From Streptomyces sp. NBC_00554 (GTDB lineage: Bacteria > Actinomycetota > Actinomycetes > Streptomycetales > Streptomycetaceae), in assembly GCF_041431135.1 (NCBI RefSeq), contig NZ_CP107799.1, positions 5,766,001 to 5,830,000 of the forward strand: a stretch of DNA of 64,000 bases, in the 5' to 3' direction. Each line of letters opens with the position of its first letter. Positions within the stretch are counted from its first letter, which is position 1. Positions 1-8,231 of the stretch are shown here, one piece after another. The translations under genes and the position numbers were made by a program. The notes beneath the pieces are model-generated. The model did not search any database. It had not been told where the DNA came from and worked only from the letters and a program-made list of their open reading frames with translations.

Positions 1-282
1 GACCGTGTCGACCTCATCGCGGGTTGACACGCTGAAGCAGTAGAGCGCCAGCGTGTGCGTGGTGGGATCGGCCATCGGCAGCTTCGCGAACTGCGCGAAC
101 GTCTCGTGGCTGAGCAGCATGACGGAGGCCTGCTCGCCGACCAGCATGCAGGCGGCGGTCTCACCGGTGAACATCGGGTTGTAGCTGAACCCGAGCCGCG
201 CGAAGAACGCCTTGCTGCGCTCGACGTCCGCCACAGGGATGTTCACGAACAGCATGCGACCGGCGTGTGCGGGAGTGGCCAT
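1..282 (-). CDS. VOC-family (glyoxalase/bleomycin-resistance-like) protein, 3' end outside window
   Basis: The first 94 codons of a gene running off the left edge. The ATG at 282 is preceded by GGAGA about 6 nt upstream. The N-terminus has the pattern of a vicinal-oxygen-chelate fold: a beta strand (MLFVNIPVADV), a helix (ERSKAFFARLGF), then a strand and MLVGEQASVMLL. This matches the Streptomyces VOC proteins that act as lactoylglutathione-lyase-like or resistance-type enzymes, but the substrate cannot be inferred. It may belong to an older element tandemly integrated at the tRNA-Arg site to its right. Confidence 0.75.
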   Translation of the reverse strand, partial: MATPAHAGRMLFVNIPVADVERSKAFFARLGFSYNPMFTGETAACMLVGEQASVMLLSHETFAQFAKLPMADPTTHTLALYCFSVSTRDEVDTV

Positions 283-552
283 GGTGGGTCTCCAGTCCGA
301 GGTTCGATGATGTACGACTGGGTAGACCGGCCCGGCCTGCGGAACTCATCGATGGATTTCGGAACTCGCATCAAGCGACAGGCCGAAGCGTGATGGGAGC
401 TCCCCGCACACGCCACTTCGGGCCCGCAGCCGCGAACGGCGCCCCCTCCCTCCCGGTGCCGGCCGAATCCCCCGCCGGAGCCGTCGTTTGATCGTCGAGA
501 CCGTAGGCGTCCCAGGCATGGCGACGTCCCACACGGCTCTAGGCTGCGCGAC

Positions 553-1482
553 GTGATCGCCAACCATGCTCCGGCCTGTTCCTGTTGCGGAACACCCACT
601 CTGGACGAGAAGCGAATAGATGTCCGGTTCGGGCTGCCTGACGTTGCCTTGGCGGCGGGCGAGGAAGCCCGGCACGAAGTCGGTCTCGGCGCTCTTCTTC
701 GGGTCGACGGTGTCGGCTGCTTCATGCGCTGTCTGCTGCCCGTCCGACTTACCGACGACATCGAGCTCGTATTCGGTACCTGGCTGGAGATCAGCGACGT
801 AGAGCTGGATCACGCCCACACCATCTGGAAGGACCCTGCCTACGCGGACTTGACCCTCCGCGGGGCACTGGCCAATTCCATCAAACCCTGGGGCGACGGA
901 CTGCTCGGCGCAACGGCCACCGTCGAGGTCCGCAACCCCGACGAGATTCCGTACGTCGTCACCAGCGACCAGCACCTCCTCGCGCACGTCCTGGCAGGAA
1001 CCTGGGACCGGCACGACGTCCTGAGCTGCCTGGGCCATCCGTTGCCCGTGGCCGTGCGCACGCACCTGGACGAGCACTGGTCCATCGAACGAACCGCCGG
1101 CCTGGCGGCGCGGGTCGTAGAAGGCACCTCACAGTTCGCAGCGCCGGGCCATAACGTGCAGGCCGATCTGTTCTCCGGCAGCGCCGGCGACACCCCAGAA
1201 GAATTCCTCGCCTCGCTGCTGGTCGGCGCCCCCACAGTGCCGTCCGACCAACAACTCACGGAACAGATCCCGGACGGCGTGCGCCACGCTTTCTGGCTCA
1301 CCTCGGGCCCGCAGGGCCACGAGCGGCACGAGCTGTACGGATTCACCGTCCACAACAGCGGCACTGGCGCCGGGGTCTACTGCACGTGGGACGCCCCGGA
1401 GGACCTCCCATGGGCCCAGCACGTCTGGCGCTCGCTGCACCGAAGCACGGAGGACGAGACCAGAGCGACCGACAGAGGCTGA
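553..1482 (+). CDS. DUF2199-like domain protein
   Basis: 309 aa. The N-terminus has a CSCCG zinc-binding-like motif. Residues 10-165 follow the layout I associate with DUF2199 (CxxCG, then F-R-L-P-V strands, then FGTWLEIS). The C-terminal half (about 185-300) is a separate alpha/beta region that I do not recognise. The GTG start has no clear ribosome-binding site, but a TAGGCT -10-like hexamer lies 8 nt upstream, which suggests a leaderless transcript. It ends 18 bp before an eroded integrase tail and is therefore probably cargo of an older integrated element. Function unknown. Confidence 0.6.
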   Translation: MIANHAPACSCCGTPTLDEKRIDVRFGLPDVALAAGEEARHEVGLGALLRVDGVGCFMRCLLPVRLTDDIELVFGTWLEISDVELDHAHTIWKDPAYADLTLRGALANSIKPWGDGLLGATATVEVRNPDEIPYVVTSDQHLLAHVLAGTWDRHDVLSCLGHPLPVAVRTHLDEHWSIERTAGLAARVVEGTSQFAAPGHNVQADLFSGSAGDTPEEFLASLLVGAPTVPSDQQLTEQIPDGVRHAFWLTSGPQGHERHELYGFTVHNSGTGAGVYCTWDAPEDLPWAQHVWRSLHRSTEDETRATDRG

Positions 1483-1500
1483 CACAACGAGTGGAACCGT

Positions 1501-1602
1501 CGCTGGCTGATGCACGTCGCGCAGGACAAGCAGCACGAGGCCAACAGCCACATGGAGTGGCTGCTCAAGCGGCGGCCGGTTGCGAGTGACCGCCCTCGTT
1601 GA
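1501..1602 (+). pseudogene. Eroded 3' end of a tyrosine-integrase gene (left copy)
   Basis: An open frame ending at TGA 1600-1602 encodes MHVAQDKQHEANSHMEWLL, KRRPVASDRPR. It aligns with the remnant at 10475-10588 and with the C-terminal tail of actinomycete integrases, where a YTHV box carries the catalytic tyrosine. Here the equivalent of Y-T-H-V reads L-M-H-V, so the tyrosine is gone, and the catalytic domain upstream is replaced by the DUF2199 gene. It is directly followed by a terminator and the tRNA-Arg 3' fragment, the usual int-attP order of actinomycete integrative elements. Confidence 0.6.
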
Positions 1603-1620
1603 TGTGAGAAGTAGATGTAA

Positions 1621-1652
1621 AAGGCCCCGGACCATGATCGGTCCGGGGCCTT
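1621..1652. terminator. Hairpin terminator between integrase remnant and left att copy
   Basis: Perfect 13-bp arms (AAGGCCCCGGACC / GGTCCGGGGCCTT) around a 6-nt loop. The same 32-bp hairpin is found at 10607-10638, so it is part of the duplicated int-att segment. Confidence 0.8.
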
Positions 1653-1656
1653 GTGT

Positions 1657-1702
1657 CTGGTGCCCCCGGCAGGATTCGAACCTGCGACACCCGCTTTAGG
1701 AG
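1657..1702 (-). repeat. att copy: 46-bp duplicate of the 3' half of tRNA-Arg(CCT)
   Basis: Identical over 46 bp to 10643-10688. It contains the anticodon-loop 3' side, the variable region, the T-arm, the acceptor 3' strand and CCA. The 5' half of the tRNA is absent, so this is not a functional tRNA. Such a truncated copy at the distal end of an island is the standard scar of tyrosine-recombinase integration into a tRNA gene. Confidence 0.9.
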
Positions 1703-2220
1703 TTCGAATCAAAGCGGCGGAGACACGGCCCCACGCAGTTGAGGGGTGGTCGATGAAGGCCGTCTGGGGCTGCCATTGTTGGCGGTCGTTGATGTCAGCG
1801 ATGGATGTCAATCCGTGCGCTCCGCACCACCGTGCGCCTTGCCCACACCGCATACGACCGGTAGTCGAGGTACGGCCGGCGCCTTCGTCGAGGTCGTTCT
1901 GTGCCTCAGCCGACGACAGTCAGCTACGACGGCGGGTGCGTCGACCGATGAGGCGCGCGCATGCCTCGCTGCACCCCCACCGGCTCCAGCCACGTTGTGT
2001 GAGTGTGTTGTCGACCCAAAGTGAGCCGCGACGGCTGGCCAGCGACAGCAGCGGAGCCCTCAGCTTGGAAGCTGCGCCATTCTGAGGCATGTTGAGGCGT
2101 TTACCTGGGCGAATACTGTCCTGTGGCCTTTTCGGGCTTGATAGCTTGCACCGTGATTCCCTGCTCGATCTGGTGCGGTTGTGGTGCGGCCACCGTTAGC
2201 ATTCGGAGCACCTGGTGACT
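1703..2220. other. Non-coding stretch at the left end of the island
   Basis: About 500 bp with no convincing gene. The only open frame here starts inside the tRNA fragment and gives the well-known spurious translation LVPPAGFEPATPAL. Its later part lacks normal Streptomyces codon bias. Probably eroded element sequence. Confidence 0.5.
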
Positions 2221-2693
2221 CTACAAGACCAGTGCCTCTACAAGCGCCTCAGAGGTGTTACTTGCCTGCGCTGACAAGTCGGCAGATATCGTCGGGTCTG
2301 CACTCTGAAACCGTCGGCCGACCCCGCTGTAAGCCTCGGGTAGCGCCGTGATGTCTGCAAGCACGTACTCCGCAGCCTGGCTCAGCGTCTCGTCATCGGT
2401 GCGCACCTTCTCCCGGAAGAGAGCCCCTTGGGTATGGAACGCGAGTCGTAGGCGCGGATGCGTACCGTGTCTGGGTCTTTCGGTGGTGGCTGTTGCGCGC
2501 CGAACCAGAGATGAACCAGGCAGCGACGGTAGTTGACCAACGCGGAGTAGTCCTGCCGGAGCTTCTCGCGGCGAGTGAACTGATGACTCCTATCGATGGA
2601 GCGCTGCTGGAACGCTACTTCACGTGGCCGGAGCAGACGGTCAGTGCAGGACCCAACCTGTCCGGACCGGCTGTTCAAACCGCCGATTGTCAA
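2221..2693 (-). pseudogene. Frameshifted small gene, unknown family
   Basis: Two overlapping minus-strand frames read like one protein. The upstream frame gives FTRREKLRQDYSALVNYRRC followed by LVHLWFGAQQPPPKDPDTVR. The downstream frame gives ALFREKVRTDDETLSQAAEY followed by VLADITALPEAYSGVG and stops at 2221. A one-base slip near 2430-2445 would join them into about 150 residues, mostly helical. The 5' end is unclear and I recognise no family. It lies downstream of the large STAND gene on the same strand and could have been a third member of that operon. A sequencing error is the alternative. Confidence 0.35.
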
Positions 2694-2754
2694 CTACTGG
2701 CACCACGTCCAGGCGTGCAGCTGCCCCAAGGGAGCCTGACCTTGATCAGCAGGA

Positions 2755-5700
2755 TTAGGAAGCATCGCCGATGGCCCGCAAAGAGTCGTCCACATCGGGA
2801 TCATTACTTTCGATGCGGGCTGCCTCGATGATCCTTTTCATGACTGGCCAGAAAGCAGGGAACCGACGGGACGTATGGGACACCGTGAACGTGATGACGG
2901 ATTTACCTGTAAAGAGGAAGAATTGAGCCTGGCGGTACTGCTTGTCGTTGGTCAAGAAGGTGTAATCGATCAGATGGCCGGAGTGGGCCCCGAAAGTGGC
3001 AGGTTCATTGCGTCCGATGTCGAGGTGGTTGAATGTCTGCTCCAGCGTACTCAGATGTTGCGTGAGAAACTGGTCCAAAGACCTGCCGTGTCTGGCCTCA
3101 TGGGTCACCACGATGTTGGGTGCGAATCCATCCTCTTGTTCAGACTGGACCAAGATCGCCTGAGAACGGTCCTCCCATCCGGGAAGAACTGGAAGCACGA
3201 TGCTGGCCACACCTGTGAATTTCATGCGCATTCCTCTAAAGGCTTCTTCAAGAGCGACCTCGGCTCCAGCCTCATCACCCATTGCCCACAGCCAGCAGGC
3301 GAGTTTCTGACGGCTAGCGCGGGTGTCGGGGTGATCGTTACCCAGCAGTCGCACCTGATCGGTGAGGTTCTGTTCGTACAGCGTGATGGCTCGTCCCAGG
3401 TCACCCGCCGACTCGTAGGCATAGGCGAGGTTGCTGCGGGAGGTAAGAGTTTCCGGGTGGTTCTCACTGTGTAGCCGCACCTGATCGGTGAGGGTCTGTT
3501 CGTAGAGCGTGATGGCTCGTCCCAGGTCACCCGCCGACTCGTAGGCATAGGCGAGGTTGCTGCGGGAGGTAAGAGTTTCCGGGTGGTTCTCACTGTGTAG
3601 CCGCACCCGATCGGTGAGGTTCTGTTCGTACAGCGGGATGGCTCGTCCCAGGTCGCCTGCGGCGTGGTAGGCGCCCGCGAGGTTGTTGCGGGTGGTGAGG
3701 GTGTGGGGGTGTTCCTCACCCAGCAGTCGCACCTGATCGGTGAGGGTCTGTTCGTAGAGCGTGATGGCTCGTTGCAGGTCACCCGCCGACTCGTAGGCGC
3801 CCGCGAGGTCGTTGCGGGAGGTGAGGGTGTGGGGGTGTTCCCCGCCCAGCAGTCGCACCCGATCGGTGAGGGTCTGTTCGTAGAGCGTGATGGCTCGTTG
3901 CAGGTCACCCGCCGACTCGTAGGCGCCCGCAAGGTCGTTGCGGGTGGCGAGGGTGTCGGGGTGTTCCCCGCCCAGCAGTCGCACCCGATCGGTGAGGGTC
4001 TGTTCGTAGAGCGTGATGGCTCGTCGCAGGTCGCCCGCCGACTGGTAGGCGCCCGCGAGGTTGTTGCGGGTGGTGAGGGTGTCGGGGTGTTCCCCGCCCA
4101 GCAGTCGCACCGAATCGGTGAGGGTCTGTTCGTAGAGCGTGATGGCTCGTTGCAGGTCGCCCGCCGACTGGTAGGCGCCCGCGAGGTTGTTGCGGGTGGT
4201 GAGGGTGTGGGGGTGTTCTTCACCCAGCAGCCGCACCTCATCGGTGAGGGTCTGTTCGTACAGCGTGATGGCTCGTCGCAGGTTGCCTGCGGCGTGGTAG
4301 GCGACCGCGAGGTTGTTGCGGGTGATGAGGGTGTCGGGGTGTTCTTCACCCAGCAGCCGCACCTCATCGGTGAGGGTCTGTTCGTACAGCGTGATGGCTC
4401 GTCGCAGGTTGCCTGCGGCGTGGTAGGCGCCCGCGAGGTCGTTGCGGGTCGTGAGGGTGTGGGGGTGTTCTTCACCCAGCAGTCGCACCCGATCGGTGAG
4501 GGTCTGTTCGTACAGCGTGATGGCTCGTCGCAGGTCGCCCGCCGACTGGTAGGCGACCGCGAGGTCGTTGCGGGTGGCGAGGGTGTCGGCATGTTCTTCA
4601 CCCAGCAGTCGCACCCGATCGGTGAGGGTCTGTTCGTACAGCGTGATGGCTCGTCGCAGGTCGCCCGCCGACTGGTAGGCGCCCGCGAGGTCGTTGCGGG
4701 TGGCGAGGGTGTCGGCATGTTCTTCACCCAGCAGTCGCACCCGATCGGTGAGGGTCTGTTCGTACAGCGTGATGGCTCGTCGCAGGTTACCCGCCGACTG
4801 GTAGGCGCCCGCGAGGTTGTTGCGGGTGGCGAGGGTGTCGGGGTGTTCCTCACCCAGCACACGCTGGCGTATCTGCTCTGCGCGCTGGAGATAGGTGATG
4901 GCGCGGGCGGTCTGGCCGTGTCCTTGAAGAAATAGGGCCGTCCGGTGGAGGACGTACCCCGTGGCTTCGGTCTCAGCTAGGAGGGGGTCTGTGGCAGAGG
5001 CGAGGGCATCGATGTGAGGCAGCAACTCCCGCCAGCGGGGCCAGTCTGCGGGGTTGCCTTCCGGGTCATCGGGCAGCGCATCGCGTAAGGCTATGGTCGC
5101 CTGCCGATTGGCGCGGTTGATGGGGTCGGGGGCGCGCTGCGGGTCGGTGGGCTCAGGAGTGCGAGCGACGGTCTGAACGAGGCGGTGGGTACTGACGGTT
5201 GTCTCGGTGATCGTGATCATGCTGTACGCAGCCAGCAGACCTAGAGCCTCGTCAACGGCGATCGGGTCGTCGTGCAAGGGGGACAGCAGGTCGCGGGGGA
5301 CGTGTTCAGGGGCGAACCAGGCCAGGGTGCGTAGCAGGTCGGCGGCAAGCGGGTTCTGCTCGGTGATGGCCGCCAGGGTGAGGTGCCAGATACGGGCGAT
5401 AGTGCGCTCCTGCTCCCCGCCGGCGGGCGAGGCGGCGAACATGCGGGCCGGGTAGCGTCGCAGCCGGTCTAAGTAGGTGGCGGGGGTGAGCGCGGCGTGG
5501 CGGACGTAGGCGGCGGCATGTTCCAGGGCCAGCGGCAGATACCCGAGGTCGGCAGCGATGTCAGCCAGGGCCGGATGTTCGGCGGAGTAGGCGGTGATAC
5601 GGGCTAGCAGGTCAATGGCGGCTGCGGGGGTGAGGGTGTCCAGAGGGACGGGGCGGGCGAGGCGGTGCCAGCCGTGCGCAAGACGGGTGGTGATCAGGTG

Positions 5701-6291
5701 ACGGCCGGTCCTCAGCTGCCCGATGTACGGGGCGACGGTCTCGGGTGCAGTGGCGTTATCGAAGATCAGCAGCCAGCCGGTGTGGGACTGGAGCCACGTG
5801 AGCGCCCAGGGCACGGCTTGGTCGCTGGCTGTGGTGGTGAAATCAGCCCGCGGGTTCAGGCGCGCGGCCAGGTCGGTCAGGGCGGTAGTGATGCCGTTGG
5901 GGCTGTCGGCGTTGATCCACCAGAGAATGGTGTAGTCGCTTAGGTGCCTGTGGGCGTAGTGCAGGGCCAGGGTGGTCTTTCCGACTCCTCCCAGCCCGTG
6001 CATCACCTGGGTGACCACGCCCGCACCATCTGCCACGGCGGTTTCCAAACGGTTCAGGTCCTCCTCTCGGCCCACGAATACATCGCTGGCCGGGGCGGGC
6101 AGATTGGTCAGCCCCGGGGGCGGGTCCACCTGTGTAGGCAGGCGGTACGCGTCGGCTGGCAGGACCTGGGTGCGTGCATCGATGCTCGCACCATCGCCTG
6201 TACTGATGATCCCACGGTTGGTAGTAGTGGTGGCTGATCGGTGACCGATCGCCTGCACGGTTTGGGCGGGCGTGGGTTCGGGTTGGGTCAT
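2755..6291 (-). CDS. NLR-like STAND NTPase: NB-ARC, 12 near-identical TPRs, C-terminal DUF1795-like domain
   Basis: 1,178 aa. Residues 25-38 hold the motif RGIISTGDGASID. The NB-ARC ATPase occupies about 70-400, with P-loop GLGGVGKTT (99-107), Walker B LLIFDN (174-179) and sensor LITTR (199-203). A winged-helix-like linker follows. Twelve 42-residue TPR units span about 490-993. The last 150 residues (from about 1025; VLPGWEDRSQAILVQ, then a beta-rich stretch) resemble DUF1795/DcrB. The ATG overlaps the stop of the upstream small gene by 4 bp. Family knowledge: such STAND proteins are resting sensors that oligomerise on ligand binding and trigger an effector, often in phage defence. The sensing role here is inferred. 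Confidence 0.9.
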   Translation of the reverse strand: MTQPEPTPAQTVQAIGHRSATTTTNRGIISTGDGASIDARTQVLPADAYRLPTQVDPPPGLTNLPAPASDVFVGREEDLNRLETAVADGAGVVTQVMHGLGGVGKTTLALHYAHRHLSDYTILWWINADSPNGITTALTDLAARLNPRADFTTTASDQAVPWALTWLQSHTGWLLIFDNATAPETVAPYIGQLRTGRHLITTRLAHGWHRLARPVPLDTLTPAAAIDLLARITAYSAEHPALADIAADLGYLPLALEHAAAYVRHAALTPATYLDRLRRYPARMFAASPAGGEQERTIARIWHLTLAAITEQNPLAADLLRTLAWFAPEHVPRDLLSPLHDDPIAVDEALGLLAAYSMITITETTVSTHRLVQTVARTPEPTDPQRAPDPINRANRQATIALRDALPDDPEGNPADWPRWRELLPHIDALASATDPLLAETEATGYVLHRTALFLQGHGQTARAITYLQRAEQIRQRVLGEEHPDTLATRNNLAGAYQSAGNLRRAITLYEQTLTDRVRLLGEEHADTLATRNDLAGAYQSAGDLRRAITLYEQTLTDRVRLLGEEHADTLATRNDLAVAYQSAGDLRRAITLYEQTLTDRVRLLGEEHPHTLTTRNDLAGAYHAAGNLRRAITLYEQTLTDEVRLLGEEHPDTLITRNNLAVAYHAAGNLRRAITLYEQTLTDEVRLLGEEHPHTLTTRNNLAGAYQSAGDLQRAITLYEQTLTDSVRLLGGEHPDTLTTRNNLAGAYQSAGDLRRAITLYEQTLTDRVRLLGGEHPDTLATRNDLAGAYESAGDLQRAITLYEQTLTDRVRLLGGEHPHTLTSRNDLAGAYESAGDLQRAITLYEQTLTDQVRLLGEEHPHTLTTRNNLAGAYHAAGDLGRAIPLYEQNLTDRVRLHSENHPETLTSRSNLAYAYESAGDLGRAITLYEQTLTDQVRLHSENHPETLTSRSNLAYAYESAGDLGRAITLYEQNLTDQVRLLGNDHPDTRASRQKLACWLWAMGDEAGAEVALEEAFRGMRMKFTGVASIVLPVLPGWEDRSQAILVQSEQEDGFAPNIVVTHEARHGRSLDQFLTQHLSTLEQTFNHLDIGRNEPATFGAHSGHLIDYTFLTNDKQYRQAQFFLFTGKSVITFTVSHTSRRFPAFWPVMKRIIEAARIESNDPDVDDSLRAIGDAS
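3313..4824 (-). repeat. Twelve tandem 126-bp repeats encoding TPR units
   Basis: The codons for RNxLAGAYxSAGDLRRAITL and YEQTLTDRVRLLGEEHPDTL, plus two residues, recur 12 times without gaps, giving a 126-bp DNA period. Units 1-9 are nearly identical at the DNA level; units 10-12 share a diverged HSENHPE variant. This homogeneity implies recent unit duplication or gene conversion. The repeats create long open frames on both strands that are not genes. Confidence 0.95.
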
Positions 6292-6692
6292 CGCTGGATA
6301 GTGGCGTTGTCTCCGGTGCTGATGACGCCGGAGTTGTCCTTGGCCACAACTGCGCGCTCCCCGGAGGCTGCCAGGGTCACGCGCGCCTCGACCAGCATGC
6401 CGGTCAGCTCGGTGACCAGGGCGCGGTCATCGCGCAGAATCCTCTTGATTTGGGCGCGCAGTCTGGCTTGGAAGTCCTCGTCATCGGGGGCCTCGCTCGC
6501 GTCCTTGACGGCTTGCTCCAGATCGGGGCGGCAGTCCTCGCGGCGCCAGATGCGTTGCAAGATGCGTTGCCCAAGCGAGACGGTGGCATCCGCGCTGGCG
6601 TCGGTGGTCCGGGTCAGCACGGCGGTGCCGTACGCGCTGACAGCGGCGGTGATATAGGGCGTGATCTCGTTGGCCACTGTTAGCGCGTCCAC
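6288..6692 (-). CDS. Small helical putative effector partner of the STAND protein, with C-terminal ISTGD motif
   Basis: 134 aa. The GTG at 6692 is chosen because GGGGGAG lies about 5 nt upstream; an in-frame ATG further upstream lacks a site. Residues 5-27 form a moderately hydrophobic helix (EITPYITAAVSAYGTAVL), the middle is charged and helical, and the C-terminus is SGVISTGDNATIQR. The motif matches residues 26-37 of the downstream NB-ARC protein. Its stop overlaps the STAND start (ATGA), so translation is coupled. An N-terminal helical domain plus a C-terminal motif repeated at the N-terminus of an adjacent NLR is the layout described for bacterial amyloid-signalling (BASS) pairs with Bell-type cell-death domains. 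That assignment is inference. Confidence 0.8.
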   Translation of the reverse strand: MDALTVANEITPYITAAVSAYGTAVLTRTTDASADATVSLGQRILQRIWRREDCRPDLEQAVKDASEAPDDEDFQARLRAQIKRILRDDRALVTELTGMLVEARVTLAASGERAVVAKDNSGVISTGDNATIQR

Positions 6693-6739
6693 AACTCTCC
6701 CCCTGATGTTCTGTCCCCTAAGCCGGAGGTGCCCCATAT

Positions 6740-7173
6740 CGTGTCACCGCCCCACACGCATTACGGCGGAGTTTCCAAATTATGCTTCCGGCGCGTCGGA
6801 CAGTTGGTGGACCTGCCTGGTCAGGCACGACCTTGGGGCCATGATCTTCGAGAGTCGCGTCAAAGTGGCTGCGTAAAGCCGTGGAGCTGGTCGCCCCAGC
6901 CATGACGTACCTCTTCTACGGCAAGCGGCTGATCGCTGTGTGCGCGGCACGGGCGCTGGCCGGGCTGAAGCGGGGCGGAGACAAGAGCGCAGGCCCGGCC
7001 GGGGGTCGGGCCGCGCGCGGGGAGCGGAGCGAGCCGCCTTGAACCAGTAGAGAAAGTTGTAACTCAGTCGGTCGCGTGGGGCTTGTCTTGTCTCGGGTGA
7101 TGCTTGACGCCGGAGTTGCAGTTGGTGCGTGACGCTCGCTTGGGTTCAGGGCTCTTGGCCTACGCTGCGGTTC
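6740..7173. other. Intergenic region with a short gene fragment
   Basis: Upstream of the STAND operon (leftward) and of the SUKH gene (rightward). It must hold the promoter of the STAND operon, but I see no convincing -35/-10 pair. A 46-codon open frame (6902-7042) lies inside. Confidence 0.4.
6902..7042 (+). pseudogene. Possible 3' fragment of a plasmid/AICE gene
   Basis: A frame reading MTYLFYGKRLIAVCAARALA, then GLKRGGDKSAGPAGGRAARG and a short tail. The hydrophobic start followed by an Arg/Gly-rich end resembles the tail of small transfer or spread membrane proteins of actinomycete plasmids. No ribosome-binding site is evident and the frame is open a little further upstream, so it is best read as a remnant. 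Low confidence. Confidence 0.25.
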
Positions 7174-7860
7174 ATGGGGGCGACGACCTGGAGCGGTGTC
7201 CGTAAGCGTGTTGCGGAGTTGGCTCGGGTGGATCGGGCGCGGCAAGTCTTTGGAGCCTGGGACCGGTACGGGGCCCGTGGTCATCACTTCCGGCTTGCTG
7301 ATCCGCTGTCAGAGTCGGATGTCAGTGAAGCTGAGGCTCAGTGGGGCGTTTTGCTACCGGAGGACTACCGGGGATTCCTGCTTGAGGTTGGTGCGGGCGG
7401 TGCTGGGCCGGGCTACGGACTGAGCTCCTTGAGTCGGAGCGACGCCGGGTGGCTGTGGACCGAAGTAGATGGCGGCATGTCGCACGGCCGGTTGCGGTTT
7501 CCTTTTCCAGCAGCGGAAGAAAGCTCACAGGTCCAGGCCGAGCACAGTGCCAAGGAACCTGTGGAGTCTGCCTTTGAGGATGACGACGCGTTCCGTGAGG
7601 CCTGTCGTGCCTGGTTGGAGGAGGATGAGGCGCTCTTCGACTGGTCGACGTCCGGCGCGGTGAACCTCAGTCACGAGGGCTGCGGTTACTGCTCCTGGCT
7701 CGTCGTCTCCGGTCCGGAGCGTGGCCGTATGTGGCTTGATGAGCGTGCGGGAGATGGCACGTTCCATCCCCTTGGGGCGCCTCAGGTGGGGGTCGAGTTT
7801 GCGGGTTGGTATCTCGACTGGGTCGAGAAGTCCGAGGCTGTGGCCGGGCGCCCTCGTTAG
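7174..7860 (+). CDS. SMI1/KNR4 (SUKH) family protein
   Basis: 228 aa from the ATG at 7174. A TACGCT -10-like hexamer lies just upstream, suggesting a leaderless start; the frame stays open to 7129. The SUKH core is visible: LSESDVSEAEAQWGVLLPED, then YRGFLLEVGAGGAGPGYGL. The C-terminus has the family pattern HEGCGYCSWLVVSGPERGRM, then WLDERAGDGTFHPL. SUKH proteins often act as immunity proteins against contact-dependent or polymorphic toxins, or as general binding modules. No toxin gene lies beside it. Convergent with the next gene; the reading frames overlap by 4 bp at their ends. Confidence 0.8.
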   Translation: MGATTWSGVRKRVAELARVDRARQVFGAWDRYGARGHHFRLADPLSESDVSEAEAQWGVLLPEDYRGFLLEVGAGGAGPGYGLSSLSRSDAGWLWTEVDGGMSHGRLRFPFPAAEESSQVQAEHSAKEPVESAFEDDDAFREACRAWLEEDEALFDWSTSGAVNLSHEGCGYCSWLVVSGPERGRMWLDERAGDGTFHPLGAPQVGVEFAGWYLDWVEKSEAVAGRPR

Positions 7861-8231
7861 GAGGGCTTGAACTCCTTCGTGCAGTCCGGGAGTTCTACGG
7901 AGTGGCGGTGTGCGAGCGGCAGGAAGAGCACGGGGCGGATCGTCCATGTGATGCGGGTGCTGGTGTGCGTGACGGAAACCGTGCAGGGCTCGGAGCATAG
8001 GAGAGCTCTCCTTGTCTCGGCGCGGCCTTCGTACAGCCAGGCCCATGCCTCGTCGGAGGCTTCTGGGTCGAGCGCTGGTGAGATGGTGCGGAGCGCGACT
8101 GCGACCCATCTGTCTGCCTGGGGTGCCGAGTAGGCGTCGAAGGATGCCAGGAGGGACGGCCAGCCCGGCTCGGCGATGTCTTGGGTCCAGCATTCGCACC
8201 AGTAGCCGCGGCGGGGCTTGTCCATCAGCAC
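7857..8231 (-). CDS. Hypothetical protein coupled to the anti-sigma-type ATPase
   Basis: 124 aa. The GTG at 8231 has GGAGG six bases upstream; an in-frame ATG lies at 8225, overlapping the upstream TGA. The sequence opens with MLMDKPRRGYWCECWTQDI and has several Trp and Cys residues but no recognised domain or membrane segment. It overlaps the end of the HATPase gene, so the two are translated together and probably act in one regulatory switch. Confidence 0.65.
   Translation of the reverse strand: MLMDKPRRGYWCECWTQDIAEPGWPSLLASFDAYSAPQADRWVAVALRTISPALDPEASDEAWAWLYEGRAETRRALLCSEPCTVSVTHTSTRITWTIRPVLFLPLAHRHSVELPDCTKEFKPS

Noticed and set aside
1657..1720. Second tRNA-Arg gene
   Set aside because: Only the 3' half is present; sequence after 1702 does not continue into the anticodon 5' strand, D-arm or acceptor 5' strand.
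1651..2085. 144-aa open frame beginning LVPPAGFEPATPAL
   Set aside because: It starts inside the duplicated tRNA-Arg 3' end; this peptide is a well-known spurious translation of tRNA sequence, and the remainder lacks coding bias.
3313..4824. CRISPR-like regular repeats
   Set aside because: The 126-bp period is gapless, in frame, and has no spacers; it encodes TPR units.
3222..4935. Long repetitive open frames on both strands (546 aa minus, 423 aa plus) over the TPR region
   Set aside because: They are shadow frames created by the 126-bp TPR repeats of the STAND gene; the real frame has the P-loop and TPR consensus.
6916..7287. 123-aa minus frame
   Set aside because: Pro/Arg/Ser-rich shadow with no ribosome-binding site; it overlaps the SUKH gene.
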